Numbered from the stretch's first letter, positions 17,845 through 26,879 are shown. The stretch: DNA of 64,000 nucleotides from JAWKUK01 sp041398605 (GCA_041398605.1 JAWKUK010000003.1:124001-188000), one strand, 5' to 3'. Notes: a model not told the origin generated them from the sequence alone. Program-made: numbers and translations.

Positions 17845-18293
17845 GGGACGAGCGTCCAGTCGGCGTAACAATTCGGCGTCTCGAAGACACGTAGCGCAGC
17901 GAGCCGTACGCCGCGCGCATGCGCGCCAGGCAACGCGTCGAACGCGGCCTGAAAGCGCGCGGCGAGCCACGGGACGATGTTCTCGACCGTAGTCGGCGCC
18001 CCCACCACATGGTGCTTGTCGCCCTCACGCCGGAGGAACTCCAACAGCGAGACATCGTGCTCGTCGACGAGCGTGCCGTGGTCGAGCTCTCCGTCGACGA
18101 TGGCCTTCATCGCGCCGAAGACCTCGCCAAAATCGAGGACCATGCCGAGGTCGTCCACGGCCTCGGCGTCGAGGGTCGCGATCGCGACGTAGCGGTGGCC
18201 GTGCAGGTTGCGGCACTTCGTTTGGCACCGCGGCCCCAGGCGATGGGCCATATCCCATTCGACACGGCGGGAGATCGTGAGGCGTCCAGACAT
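17841..18293 (-). CDS. queD: 6-carboxytetrahydropterin synthase QueD
   Basis: The 150-residue product belongs to the QueD/PTPS family, which makes 6-carboxy-5,6,7,8-tetrahydropterin for queuosine synthesis. It shows the first zinc histidine in MAHRLG, the catalytic Cys and paired zinc histidines in CRNLHGHRY, LDFGEV, the catalytic Asp-His in LDHGTL, and the C-terminal RVFETPNCYA with the substrate-binding glutamate. The cysteine at the CxxLHGH site favours QueD over the PTPS-III type. It heads the ABC-2 exporter operon, an unusual partner, and is divergent from folB. Confidence 0.88.
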   Translation of the reverse strand: MSGRLTISRRVEWDMAHRLGPRCQTKCRNLHGHRYVAIATLDAEAVDDLGMVLDFGEVFGAMKAIVDGELDHGTLVDEHDVSLLEFLRREGDKHHVVGAPTTVENIVPWLAARFQAAFDALPGAHARGVRLAALRVFETPNCYADWTLVP

Positions 18294-18435
18294 CGAGCGC
18301 GGGCGGCGGGTACGAACAGGCGGAGCGGGCCGAAGAGGATAGCGCGCAACGCCCCGGTGCGTCGGTTACCTTGCTCGGACCGCTGTCAGCCCCCCAGCGC
18401 TCGACGACGGCCAGTCCCCCCTGACCGAGGCTTGC

Positions 18436-18816
18436 ATGACCGACCACCTGCCCGGCTTCGATACCGTGTTCGTCCGCAACCTGCGGGCTTGGACGCTCAT
18501 CGGCATCCACCCCCACGAGCGCGAAGGCCCCCAGGAGGTCGTCGTCACGGCCCTGCTCGGGACGGACACCCACGCCGCGGCGGCGCGCGACGACATCCAC
18601 GCGGCCATCGACTACCGGCGGGTCTCCGAGCGCCTGCGACAGCACGCCGGCGCCGCTCAGCATTGGCTGATCGAGACGCTCGCGGAGGACATGGCCGGTA
18701 TCTGCCTTGAAGAGTTCGGCGCGCAGGTCGTGCGGCTCACCGTGGAGAAGCCAGGTGTCGTCCCGGGCGCGGACTCCGTTGGCGTGACGATCGAGCGACG
18801 TCGTGGCGGAGCGTAA
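18436..18816 (+). CDS. folB: Dihydroneopterin aldolase (FolB family)
   Basis: The 126-residue product has the short T-fold of the FolB/FolX family, which cleaves (or epimerises) 7,8-dihydroneopterin in folate synthesis. Diagnostic features are VRNLRAWTLIGIHPHER near the N-terminus, DYRRVSERL in the centre, WLIETLAEDMA, and LTVEKPGVVPGADSVGV with the Lys-Pro pair at the active site. The frame overlaps the following HPPK-like gene by 14 bases. FolX activity cannot be excluded from sequence alone. Confidence 0.85.
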   Translation: MTDHLPGFDTVFVRNLRAWTLIGIHPHEREGPQEVVVTALLGTDTHAAAARDDIHAAIDYRRVSERLRQHAGAAQHWLIETLAEDMAGICLEEFGAQVVRLTVEKPGVVPGADSVGVTIERRRGGA

Positions 18817-19177
18817 GCCGAGGAGCGCGCTGGTCGGCCTCGGGTCGAACCAGGACGCGGCTCGGAACCTGGCCCGCGCCCGCGGCGCGCTCGCGGCCCA
18901 TTTCCACGTGCGCGCGCTCTCCCGGGAGCTGGAATCGCCGGCCTCCGGGGGCGGCGCGGGCGACTATCGCAACCAGCTTGTGCGCCTCGAGACCGACCTC
19001 GAAGTGGACACGCTGCGCGCGGCGCTCAAGCGGATCGAGGCGGACCTCGGGCGGGTCCGCGGCCCAGGCGCGCCCGTCGCGATCGACCTCGACCTGCTCG
19101 CCTTGTCCGGCGAGCCGGACGCGCCGGAGCTCGCGGCGGCGCCCTATTGGGTGGCCCTGCGCGCGACGTTCCCCTGA
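18803..19177 (+). CDS. folK: HPPK-family pterin pyrophosphokinase (short)
   Basis: The product transfers pyrophosphate from ATP to 6-hydroxymethyl-7,8-dihydropterin, the step after FolB. Seen motifs: GLGSNQ at the N-terminus, DYRNQLVRLET where the family has the FxNxV core, LKRIEADLGRVRG, and AIDLDLL with the paired magnesium aspartates. The start is GTG 18803, overlapping folB. At 124 residues it is clearly shorter than typical HPPK (about 160); the C-terminal region after the second motif is abbreviated, so activity is uncertain. Confidence 0.75.
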   Translation: MAERKPRSALVGLGSNQDAARNLARARGALAAHFHVRALSRELESPASGGGAGDYRNQLVRLETDLEVDTLRAALKRIEADLGRVRGPGAPVAIDLDLLALSGEPDAPELAAAPYWVALRATFP

Positions 19178-19209
19178 GCGGCTGAGGGCGCAGGGCAGCG
19201 ACCGGGCGG

Positions 19210-19929
19210 CTACAGCATCCAGCCGCCCGCGACCTCGATGTTCTGGCCGACGACGTGCGAGGCCCCCGCTGACATGAGGAACACGACGACGTCCGCGACC
19301 TCGCGCATCTCGGCGGCGCGGCCCAGGGGGATCTCGGCCTGGAGGCGCGCATCGAGGGTGTCCGGCGCCGCCCCGTCGTGCGGCACGAAGCCGGGCGAGA
19401 TCATGTTGGCCCGCACGCCAAAGGGCGCCTCCTCGAGCGCGAGGCTGCGGAGCGTCACGAGGAGGGCGCTCTTGGCCGCGATGTAGGCCGTCGTCACCTT
19501 GCGCGCGCGCCACCGGTCGAGGCCCGCGCAGCCGAAGAAGACCCAGCTCCCGCGGGACGCGCGCAGCGCCTCGCGCGCCGCCTCGATGAGGTGCAGCGCC
19601 GTGAAGAGGTTGCCCTCCATGAGCTCGCGAAAGAGCTCGGGTGGGGACCCGGAGAGGGGCGCGGTGGCGTAGGGCCCGACCGCATGGACCACGGCGTCGA
19701 GCCGGCCATGCTGCGCGAGGACCGCGCCGACCAGGGCGCGCGCGTCGGCGGGGTGGACCAGGTCCGCGCGGTGCACACACGCCGCGCCGAACTCGGCGAC
19801 GAGCGCCGCTGGGGCCGCCCCGGCGCGATAGACGACATGGGGCACGTCGCCGCGGGCGGCCACGGCGCGCGCGACGCCGAGGCCGATCCCCTGGGCAGAG
19901 CCCGTGATGAGCACGATCTTCTGGTGCAT
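19210..19929 (-). CDS. Short-chain dehydrogenase/reductase
   Basis: The 239-residue product is a classical SDR: N-terminal cofactor motif TGSAQGIGLG, a VHAVGPY strand in place of NNAG, and the catalytic Tyr-x-x-x-Lys in AYIAAKSALL, followed by NMISPGFV and a C-terminal VVGQNIEVAGGW typical of FabG-like enzymes. The pteridine-reductase signature (TGxxxRxG) is absent, so despite its position beside folB and folK it should not be called FolM. Convergent with the folB-folK pair. Substrate unknown. Confidence 0.85.
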   Translation of the reverse strand: MHQKIVLITGSAQGIGLGVARAVAARGDVPHVVYRAGAAPAALVAEFGAACVHRADLVHPADARALVGAVLAQHGRLDAVVHAVGPYATAPLSGSPPELFRELMEGNLFTALHLIEAAREALRASRGSWVFFGCAGLDRWRARKVTTAYIAAKSALLVTLRSLALEEAPFGVRANMISPGFVPHDGAAPDTLDARLQAEIPLGRAAEMREVADVVVFLMSAGASHVVGQNIEVAGGWML

Positions 19930-19986
19930 GGTGATGCGTGAGCCGGCCTACGATAGCCGAACGGTTCGCGCTCCGGCCCCCACACG

Positions 19987-20909
19987 ATGCAGCTCGTCGA
20001 CTTCCACACCCACTTCTTTGCCCGCCCGTTCTTCGACGCCCTCGCGGCCCAGAGCCCCCAAGCCGGGACGCCCGAGGAGCGCCTCGCGCGTGTCATCGAG
20101 GCGACGGGCATCGAGCTGCCGTCCACGGACCTCGACGCGCACGTCGCGCGCTGGATCGGGAGCCTCGACGCCGGCGGGGTCAGCCACATGGTGACCTTCG
20201 CGAGCGCGCCCGAAGAGATCCCGGCCGTCGGCGCCGCCGCCGCCCGATCGAACGGGCGCATCTCGGCGATGGCCGTGTGCAACCCGCTCGCGCCCCATGC
20301 CGCGGAGAACGTCGCAAAGCTGCTGGAGTCGGGCGCTTATCGCGGCGTGCTGCTGTTCCCGGCGATGCACCTCTATTCACCCGCGGACCCGCGCTGCGCG
20401 CCCCTGTTCGAGGTGCTCGCGCGGCACCGAGCGGTCGCGTACGTGCACTGCGGGCTGCTCGTGGTGAAGCTGCGCGACCTCCTGGGCTTGCCGCGGCGCT
20501 ACGACCTGCGCTACGCCAATCCGCTCGATGTCATCCCTGCGGCGAGCGCGCACCCAGAGGTCACGTTCTGCGTCCCCCACTTCGGCGCCGGGTTCTTCCG
20601 CGAGACGCGCTCGCGGGCGCGCAGTGCAAGAACATCGTGACGGACACTTCGTCCACGAACTCCTGGACACGCACGCAGCCGGGGAACCCCTCGCTGCGGG
20701 ACGTGTTCGAGCGCGCGCTCGACGTCCTGAGCCCCGAGCGAGTGCTCTTCGGGACCGACTCCAACACCTTCCCGGCCGGCTGGCGCAAAGAGCGCCTGGA
20801 GGCCCAGGTCGCCATCTGGGACGACCTCGGGCTCACGGAGCACGAGAAGGCGCTGGTGTTCGGCGGCGCCGCGCGCAGCGTCCTCGCGCGCTTCCAGTCG
20901 AACCCGTGA
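19987..20909 (+). pseudogene. Amidohydrolase family 2 protein interrupted by one frameshift
   Basis: The N-terminal part (19987 to about 20608) carries DFHTHFF with the HxH metal ligands and a TIM-barrel pattern. At GAGACGCGC near 20608 the frame must move to continue with ALAGAQCKNIVTDTSST and LFGTDS, the conserved C-terminal metal aspartate, ending at 20909. Restoring one G (GAGGAC) would give a continuous protein of about 307 residues. Such amidohydrolases cleave or decarboxylate small ring or amide substrates. It is annotated as broken, but conservation on both sides favours a sequencing indel. It is divergent from the SDR gene. Confidence 0.75.
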
Positions 20910-20947
20910 GGCGCGGCGCGACGCACGCCGCTCAGGTCGCGCCGCCT
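20909..20947. terminator. GC-rich hairpin between convergent genes
   Basis: AGGCGCGGCGCGAC (20909-20922) pairs with GTCGCGCCGCCT (20936-20947) apart from a two-base bulge, giving a stem of 12 base pairs between the amidohydrolase and TatD-like genes. There is no T-run. Confidence 0.4.
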
Positions 20948-20951
20948 GCGC

Positions 20952-21857
20952 TCAATTCACGACGCCTTCGTCGATCCGCGGCGCCTGGCCGCGCAGCACC
21001 GAGTTGTCGCTGAACAGTTGGCGCTGGTCGATGACGGGCTGCGCCATAAGCAGCTCGAGGTCGATCTGTCCGGACTGCCCGTAGGCATCGATCGCGTTCT
21101 GCCACGTGGTCTTCTCGACGTCCGCCGCAGAGATCCCTTGCTCCAGCATCAGCGCCGCGGTCTTCGGGACCGACAAGGGGTCGCTCACGCCCCAATCGCA
21201 GCTGGAGTCGACGATGATGCGCTGCGAGCCGTATTGCTTGACGAGCTCCGCCATGCGCGCGGACCCCATCTTCGTCCCGGGGTAGATCGTGAACGCCGCC
21301 CACGCGCCGCAGTTCAGGGTGTCCTCGATCGTCTCCTCGTTGTTGTGGTCGATGATGAGCTTGCCCATGTCGAGGCCGATGTGCTGCGCCACCTCGATGC
21401 TGCGGCGGATGCCGCGCTTCTTGTCGCGGTGCGGTGAGTGCACCATCACGACCATGTCGTGCTCCTTCGCGAACTGGAGCTGCCATTCGTAGGCGCGCTC
21501 CTCCGCGGGCGTGATCTCGTCGTATCCGATCTCACCGATGGCGACGACGCCCTCCTTCAAAGCGAAGCGCGGCAGGACCTCGAGGACGTCGCGCGCGAGG
21601 CCCTCATTGTTCGCCTCCTTGGAGTTCAACCCCATCGCACAGAAGTGCTGCACGCCGAACTGCGACGCGCGGAAGCGCTCCCAACCGACGAGGCTCGCGA
21701 AGTAGTCGACAAACGCGCCGACGTTGGTGCGGGGCTGGCCCAGCCAGAACGCGGGCTCGATGAGCGCGCGGACCCCTGCGCGGGCCATGTTCTGGTAGTC
21801 ATCGGTCGTCCGCGACGTCATGTGAGCGTGCGGGTCGAAGAAGCGCAATCCGGTCAT
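20952..21857 (-). CDS. TatD-family metal-dependent hydrolase, EboB-like
   Basis: The 301-residue TIM-barrel product has the TatD metal sites: DPHAHMTSR (HxH) at residues 8-16, GEIGYDE (metal glutamate), MVHSPHRDK and IIDHNNEET (metal histidines), and VDSSCDWGVSD (metal aspartate). Its start overlaps the stop of eboA (ATGA). In described ebo clusters a TatD-like hydrolase (EboB) is encoded next to EboA; this supports the name by context, not by sequence alone. The enzymatic step of EboB is not known. Last gene of a four-gene operon. Confidence 0.85.
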   Translation of the reverse strand: MTGLRFFDPHAHMTSRTTDDYQNMARAGVRALIEPAFWLGQPRTNVGAFVDYFASLVGWERFRASQFGVQHFCAMGLNSKEANNEGLARDVLEVLPRFALKEGVVAIGEIGYDEITPAEERAYEWQLQFAKEHDMVVMVHSPHRDKKRGIRRSIEVAQHIGLDMGKLIIDHNNEETIEDTLNCGAWAAFTIYPGTKMGSARMAELVKQYGSQRIIVDSSCDWGVSDPLSVPKTAALMLEQGISAADVEKTTWQNAIDAYGQSGQIDLELLMAQPVIDQRQLFSDNSVLRGQAPRIDEGVVN

Positions 21858-22762
21858 TGTCGTTCGTCCTCACGGAGCGCCCGCCAGGCGCTTTGGGTGT
21901 GCTCTCCAGCGAGCGCCCGACGCGCGGCGCTCGCGATGTCTTCGTCTGCCGACCCGGCGAGCCGCTGCAGGTCGTCCGTCGCACGCAGGCGGCCGAGGGC
22001 CAGGATCGCGGCGGTGCGCCCGGGGCCGGGGCCGGCCTCGATCTCAGCCGCGATCGCGCGCTTGGCGCGCGCCTCGTCGAACGGCCCGACGCAGAGCCAG
22101 AGCTCGGGTGAGATGGGGCGGCCGGCGCTGCGGCGCTCTTCCGCGCCGTCGAGGACCATGCGCGTCAGCTCGCTGTCGACGCGGCCATCGAGGCCATGCA
22201 CGCGCCAGAGCGGCGCGCCGGTGAAGATCGACTTCACGCACATCTGGCGCCAGGCGATCTCGTCGTAATAGCGCGCAGGGAAGCCCGTGTCGCACGCGTT
22301 CGCCTGGAACACCGTGCCCATGTTCGTGCGGCAGCCTTCACCGGAGCGCCAGGCGAAGCGCGCGCCGTCGGGCAAGAACTGCAGCGAGCGATAGAGCGCG
22401 CACAGCTCGCCTTCGTCGGCGTAGCGGAAGCACTCTTCGAGCGTCGCGGGCAGGGCCGCGTCCGCGCATTCGGCGTAGGCCAGGATCAGCGCGACGCGGA
22501 GGGCTTCGAGGCACGTCCAACGCTCCGGGTTCCAGCCGTCCAGAGCGACCCCGGCGGCGGCGCGCTCGGCCTCCGTGGGCGCCAGCGGGCGCCGCGGCGC
22601 GAAGCGGCTCGCGAGGGACAGGGCCTCCGCGAGCTTCGCCGCCGGCGGCGCGGCGGCGAGCTCACGCTCGCGCGCGGCGAGCCACTCTGCCGCGCGCGCA
22701 TCGAGCCGCGTGGCCAGCATGCCTTGCAGGCAAGCACGGCCCGTTTGGTGGGCGCTATTCAT
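21854..22762 (-). CDS. eboA: EboA domain-containing protein
   Basis: The 302-residue product matches the EboA family in its central block: ALYRSLQFLPDG, EGCRTNMGTVFQANACD, YYDEIAWRQMCVKSIF, VHGLDGRVDSELTRMVLD and ELWLCVGPFDE, with the ISPELW segment close behind. The N- and C-terminal parts are Ala-rich and helical. EboA is a cytoplasmic protein of unknown biochemistry; in cyanobacteria the ebo cluster is linked to export of scytonemin precursors, and it also occurs in other bacteria and some eustigmatophyte algae. It overlaps both neighbours by four bases. Other ebo genes (UbiA-like, AroB-like and so on) are not in this window. Confidence 0.85.
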   Translation of the reverse strand: MNSAHQTGRACLQGMLATRLDARAAEWLAARERELAAAPPAAKLAEALSLASRFAPRRPLAPTEAERAAAGVALDGWNPERWTCLEALRVALILAYAECADAALPATLEECFRYADEGELCALYRSLQFLPDGARFAWRSGEGCRTNMGTVFQANACDTGFPARYYDEIAWRQMCVKSIFTGAPLWRVHGLDGRVDSELTRMVLDGAEERRSAGRPISPELWLCVGPFDEARAKRAIAAEIEAGPGPGRTAAILALGRLRATDDLQRLAGSADEDIASAARRALAGEHTQSAWRALREDERQ

Positions 22763-24039
22763 CGCGCGCGCTCCGTTTCGAGCGTTGTCGGGGCGCCCTC
22801 AGCGGGCGCCTGCGCGCCCGCAGAGCCCACGGGCGCGCGCTTGGAGTACGGCGGAAGCCCCTCGGAGAGGGCGAGGATCAAGAAGCTCGTGCCGGCGTTC
22901 ACGGTGTAGGGAGAGTCGAGGAAGTCGCAGGCTCCGCCGGATTCCCACTGCGTCTTGACGAGGTGCGGCCGCAGCCGCGCATGCCACGCCTCGCGCTCGG
23001 GTTCGGGGAGCTCGTTGATCACCTTCGCCGCATAGTAGTGCGCGAAGAAGTAGAAGTAGCCCGCGTTGGCGTGGAAGCCCTCGTGCGGGATCGGGCGCGT
23101 GCGCGCGTGGTCGAGGAACGCGCGGTGGCGGAAGAACTGCGTCAGGCCTTCGCGCAGGACGTCGTCGGTCACCTTGGGGTCGCCGAGGCGCCGACGCGCC
23201 CAATTCGCGACCTGCATACGGCCGAGCGAACCCTCGATGAGGTTGATGTGCTCGACGCCGCTGATGCGAGTGACCGGGTCGAGGTCGTAGCTGTAGGCGC
23301 CGTTCGGCAGCGCGCAACGCCGCAGGTAGCGCTCGGCCCGCTCGACGACGGAGGCGGGGACCTCGAAGCCGCGCGAGCGCGCCTCGGCGAGCGCCGGCAG
23401 GACCAGCGCCGTGCAGAAGCTCGTCGCCCAGGTCGGCACGATGTCGAACGGCGGATCGTCGTAATACGCCCAGCCACCGGAGAGGGCTTGGTTGCGCACG
23501 AGCACGTCGAGGAAGGCGTTCGCCCGCCCACGGAGCAGCGCCTGCCACTCCTCGGACGCGAGCCGGGGGTCGCCAAGGAGCTCCTGCGTCGCGACGAAGC
23601 CGTAGAGCGCCGTCCAGACGAAGTCGATGTCCCAGTCGGAGTCGCGCGTCGGGAGCCGGTGCGTGCAGAGCCAGCGCACCGCGTCCTCGAAGGCGGCGCG
23701 CCGCGCGGGCGTCTCGGGGACCGCCGCGAGGGCCATGCACACGATGCCGTGCGACGCCATCTTCCAAGCGTAATAGGTCTCGAGCGCGAAGCCGGTCTCG
23801 AGCGTCGATTCGGGCGCGTTCGAGCCCCAGGAGCCGTCCCGCCCCTGGTGCGCGACGAGGAACTCTGCGGCGCGGGCGATCGAGCGGCTCGCGTCCTCGC
23901 GCGGCAGCGTGTCGACGGCCTGGGCGGCGGCGGGCGCAGCGGGCAGCGCGCTGTCGTCGCCCGTACGCTCCGGCGTCTCCTGCGCGGCGCATGGCGCCAG
24001 GCTCATCCACGCGAGGAGGGCGATCCCGGGCTGGCTCAT
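22759..24039 (-). CDS. Secreted toroid protein (prenyltransferase/terpenoid-cyclase-like)
   Basis: A 426-residue product with a short signal peptide ending CAAQE. The body is an alpha/alpha-toroid: repeated helical pairs and QW-like motifs such as HQGRDGSWGSN, NQALSGGWAYYDD and TQWESGGACDF, as in squalene-hopene cyclase-type repeats found in many secreted planctomycete proteins. The DxDD/DDxD acid motif of true cyclases was not seen, so it may be a non-catalytic scaffold. Both ends overlap its neighbours, tying it to eboA and the coiled-coil lipoprotein. A related but distant protein is encoded at 39027-40343. Confidence 0.7.
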   Translation of the reverse strand: MSQPGIALLAWMSLAPCAAQETPERTGDDSALPAAPAAAQAVDTLPREDASRSIARAAEFLVAHQGRDGSWGSNAPESTLETGFALETYYAWKMASHGIVCMALAAVPETPARRAAFEDAVRWLCTHRLPTRDSDWDIDFVWTALYGFVATQELLGDPRLASEEWQALLRGRANAFLDVLVRNQALSGGWAYYDDPPFDIVPTWATSFCTALVLPALAEARSRGFEVPASVVERAERYLRRCALPNGAYSYDLDPVTRISGVEHINLIEGSLGRMQVANWARRRLGDPKVTDDVLREGLTQFFRHRAFLDHARTRPIPHEGFHANAGYFYFFAHYYAAKVINELPEPEREAWHARLRPHLVKTQWESGGACDFLDSPYTVNAGTSFLILALSEGLPPYSKRAPVGSAGAQAPAEGAPTTLETERAR

Positions 24040-24821
24040 TCGCTGGCCCCCGCTGGCGCTTTGGAGCGCTCCGCGGCCGTCGCCTCGGCCTCTTGCAGCT
24101 CCGCGCGCGCTTCGGCGAGGTCTCGCTGTGCAGCGAGGGCTCCCTTCTGTGCTGCGAGCCGCGCGAGCTCGAGTTCGCGCTGCTTGGCGCCGACCTTCGC
24201 TTGTGCCGCGCGCGCGTGCTCTGCGTGCTCCCGTTCCCCCTGGGGCAGCGTCACCGCCGTGAGCTGTTGATGCTCAAGCGTCGTCAACGCGAGCGCGCGC
24301 TCGGCCCGCAGGACGTCGTTCTCGTGGCGGCGCAGGATCTCGTCCTTCGCGCGCGCCTCGGTCTCGACCGCGTAGATCGCGCGGATGCCCGCGAGGTCCG
24401 CCCGTTCGGCGATCAGCCGGCTCTCGTCCGACGCGAGCTCTTCCTCGGACCGGCCAACCTTGACCCTGGCTTCGAGGTCGAATGCAGCCTGGGCGCTGCG
24501 CGCCTCCTCGAGCGCGACCTCGGCTGCCCGAAGGTCCTCTTGGGCCTCCGCGACCTGCGCCTCGCCTTCGAGGCGCTGGAGCTGGACGGCGAGCTCTGCC
24601 ACGGCCACCTTCCCGCGCGCAGCCTCGACCTTCTGTTCGGCTTGGCGGGCCGCCCTCGCGCCTTCGGCGCCAGGCAGCGCGCCGCGCGCGGAGGTCGCCA
24701 CGGCCCCCGGTCGACCCACCGCTGCCGCGTCGGTCGCGCAACCAAAGAGCGTAAGCAGCAAGAGCGCGGAGCACGCGCGGAGCGCGTTCGAGCGCGACGA
24801 AGAAGGGGTCCGAGACAGCAT
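24036..24821 (-). CDS. Coiled-coil lipoprotein
   Basis: The first gene of the operon encodes 261 residues with a signal peptide ending in a lipobox (LTLFGC, Cys at about residue 28). From about residue 50 to 250 it is almost entirely Ala, Glu, Arg and Leu with heptad-like spacing, so a long extended coiled coil is predicted, similar in look to adaptor-protein hairpins or cell-envelope spacers. No enzymatic motif. Because it is coupled to the toroid, eboA and TatD-like genes, it may link that system to the envelope; this is inference. Confidence 0.7.
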   Translation of the reverse strand: MLSRTPSSSRSNALRACSALLLLTLFGCATDAAAVGRPGAVATSARGALPGAEGARAARQAEQKVEAARGKVAVAELAVQLQRLEGEAQVAEAQEDLRAAEVALEEARSAQAAFDLEARVKVGRSEEELASDESRLIAERADLAGIRAIYAVETEARAKDEILRRHENDVLRAERALALTTLEHQQLTAVTLPQGEREHAEHARAAQAKVGAKQRELELARLAAQKGALAAQRDLAEARAELQEAEATAAERSKAPAGASE

Positions 24822-25223
24822 GGGCGTCCATGATGGGTCCAGCGCGCATCGGGCGCCAAGGCATGTCGAGCATTCCTGGTCGGCTGGCGCGCGGGACGCG
24901 GACGCGGTCTCAATCTCCGACGCTGCTGCTCGGCGTCCGGACCATCGCGCCTGGCGCTGGACCCGCCGCGGCGACGCCCTCGTCGGCTGACGACCACAGG
25001 CGACCGCGGCGGGGCGACGCGCGACAGCGGGCCTCGCGCGTGGACACCGTGCGAGCGCCCTCGGGTGGCTCCCCGAGGCTCCGTGGGCGGTGGATCCGGC
25101 CCGAATCGCGCAGCGAGCGCCCGTGACCCTCGCAATCGGCGCGCCGTGACCCGATCATGGCGGGCTCCGCGCGCCGCGCCCCGGCGGCCCGCGAGCTCCG
25201 TTCCTCCAGCGCACCGCGTCCCG
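24822..25223. other. 402-base divergent intergenic region
   Basis: This gap separates the coiled-coil lipoprotein (minus) from the P5C dehydrogenase (plus) and should hold both promoters. The only clear element is a hairpin, CCTCGGG (25059-25065) pairing with CCCGAGG (25072-25078), about 145 bases upstream of the dehydrogenase start. No convincing -35/-10 or -24/-12 pair was recognised. Confidence 0.45.
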
Positions 25224-26858
25224 ATGACCCACGGCGTCTTCCGCGTCCCGCACCCGACCAACGAGCCCGTCCGCGGCTATGCCGCCGGCAGCCCCGAGCG
25301 CCGCTCGCTCACGCTGCGCCTCGACGAGATGGCCTCGGAGGTCGTCGAGATCCCGCTGATCATCGGCGGCGAGGAGGTCCGCACCGGCGACTTCGATGAG
25401 GTCGTCATGCCCCACGCCCACGGGCACCTCTTGGCCCGGGTGCACAAGGCCGGCGGCGCGGAGACACGGCTCGCCATCGAGGCCGCCGAGCGCGCGCGGC
25501 ACGACTGGGAGCGGCTCCCCTGGGAGGAGCGCGCCGCGGTGATGCTGCGCGCGGCGGACCTCTTGTGCGGGCCGTGGCGCGACACGATCAACGCCTCGAC
25601 GATGCTCGGCCAGTCGAAGACAGCGCACCAATCCGAGATCGACGCGGCGTGTGAGCTCGCCGACTTCTTCCGCTTCAACGCGGCCTACGCGCAGCAGCTC
25701 TACGCGGAGCAGCCCATCTCCGCCCCAGGGATCTGGAACCGCCTGGAGCACCGGCCCCTCGACGGCTTTGTGCTCGCGATCACGCCGTTCAACTTCACGT
25801 CGATTGCGGCGAACCTCCCCGCGGCGCCGGCGCTCATGGGCAACACGGCGGTTTGGAAGCCCTCGCTGACCGCGGCGCTGTCGAACTACTACTGCATGCG
25901 GATGCTCGAGGCCGCGGGCCTGCCCCCCGGCGTGATCAACTTCATCCCTGGCGACGGCCCGCCGGTCGGGGACGCAGCGCTCGCCGATGCGCGCCTCGGA
26001 GGCGTGCACTTCACGGGCTCGACGGCGACGTTCCAGCACATCTGGAAGACGGTCGGCGCGTCGATCGCGACGTACGGCCAGTACCCGCGCCTCGTCGGCG
26101 AGACCGGCGGCAAGGACTTTGTCTTCGTGCACGCGTCCGCCGACGCGCGCGAGGTCGCGGTCGCGCTCGCGCGCGGCGCGTTCGAATACCAAGGCCAGAA
26201 GTGCAGCGCCGCGAGCCGCGCCTACGTGCCGAAGAGCCTCTGGAAGTCCGTGCAGCAAGAGCTCGTCACGATCGTGAAGGAGATGCGCATGGGCGACGTG
26301 CGCGACTTCAAGAACTTCCTGGGCGCGGTCATCGACCGGCGCTCGTACTCGAAGCTGACCGCAGCCCAGTCCCTCGCGAAGAGCGACAAGAAGGTCGACG
26401 TCATCGTCGGCGGCGGCGCGGACGACACCGTCGGGTACTTCATCGAGCCGACGGTCGCGGTCGTCCAAGACCCGAAGCACGAGCTGATGCGTACCGAGTA
26501 CTTCGGGCCGTTCTTGTCGCTCTACGTGTACGAGGACGCGCGCTTCGAAGAGACGCTCGGGCTCTGTGCGACCACGTCGCCGTATGCCCTCACTGGGGCC
26601 ATCTTCGCGACGGACCGCGCGGCGGTGCGGCGCGCGACCGACGCGCTCCGCTTCGCGGCCGGGAACTTCTACGTCAACGACAAGCCGACGGGCGCGGTCG
26701 TCGGACAACAGCCGTTCGGCGGCTCGCGCGCGTCCGGCACCAACGACAAGGCAGGCTCCCTGTTGAACCTCCTGCGCTGGGTCAGCCCGCGCACGATCAA
26801 GGAGACCTTCGTGCCGCCGACCGACTGGCGCTACCCGTTCCTGGATCGCCAGGACTGA
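25224..26858 (+). CDS. pruA: L-glutamate gamma-semialdehyde (delta-1-pyrroline-5-carboxylate) dehydrogenase
   Basis: The enzyme oxidises glutamate semialdehyde to glutamate, the second step of proline degradation. The 544-residue product has the aldehyde dehydrogenase landmarks: ITPFNFTSIAAN (cofactor binding), GDGPPVGDAAL, FTGSTATF, the general-base glutamate in VGETGGKD and the catalytic cysteine in FEYQGQKCSAASR; NDKPTGAVVGQQPFGG and SGTNDKAGS are typical of P5CDH rather than general ALDH. ATG 25224 is chosen because GVFRVPHPTNEPV is the conserved N-terminus; an upstream in-frame ATG at 25065 adds unconserved arginine-rich sequence. No proline dehydrogenase is adjacent. Confidence 0.92.
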   Translation: MTHGVFRVPHPTNEPVRGYAAGSPERRSLTLRLDEMASEVVEIPLIIGGEEVRTGDFDEVVMPHAHGHLLARVHKAGGAETRLAIEAAERARHDWERLPWEERAAVMLRAADLLCGPWRDTINASTMLGQSKTAHQSEIDAACELADFFRFNAAYAQQLYAEQPISAPGIWNRLEHRPLDGFVLAITPFNFTSIAANLPAAPALMGNTAVWKPSLTAALSNYYCMRMLEAAGLPPGVINFIPGDGPPVGDAALADARLGGVHFTGSTATFQHIWKTVGASIATYGQYPRLVGETGGKDFVFVHASADAREVAVALARGAFEYQGQKCSAASRAYVPKSLWKSVQQELVTIVKEMRMGDVRDFKNFLGAVIDRRSYSKLTAAQSLAKSDKKVDVIVGGGADDTVGYFIEPTVAVVQDPKHELMRTEYFGPFLSLYVYEDARFEETLGLCATTSPYALTGAIFATDRAAVRRATDALRFAAGNFYVNDKPTGAVVGQQPFGGSRASGTNDKAGSLLNLLRWVSPRTIKETFVPPTDWRYPFLDRQD

Positions 26859-26879
26859 CCGCCGCGTCCCCGACCGGGA

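Noticed and set aside
19210..19929. FolM dihydromonapterin reductase beside folB/folK
   Set aside because: The TGxxxRxG signature is absent; the motif is the general SDR form GSAQGIG.
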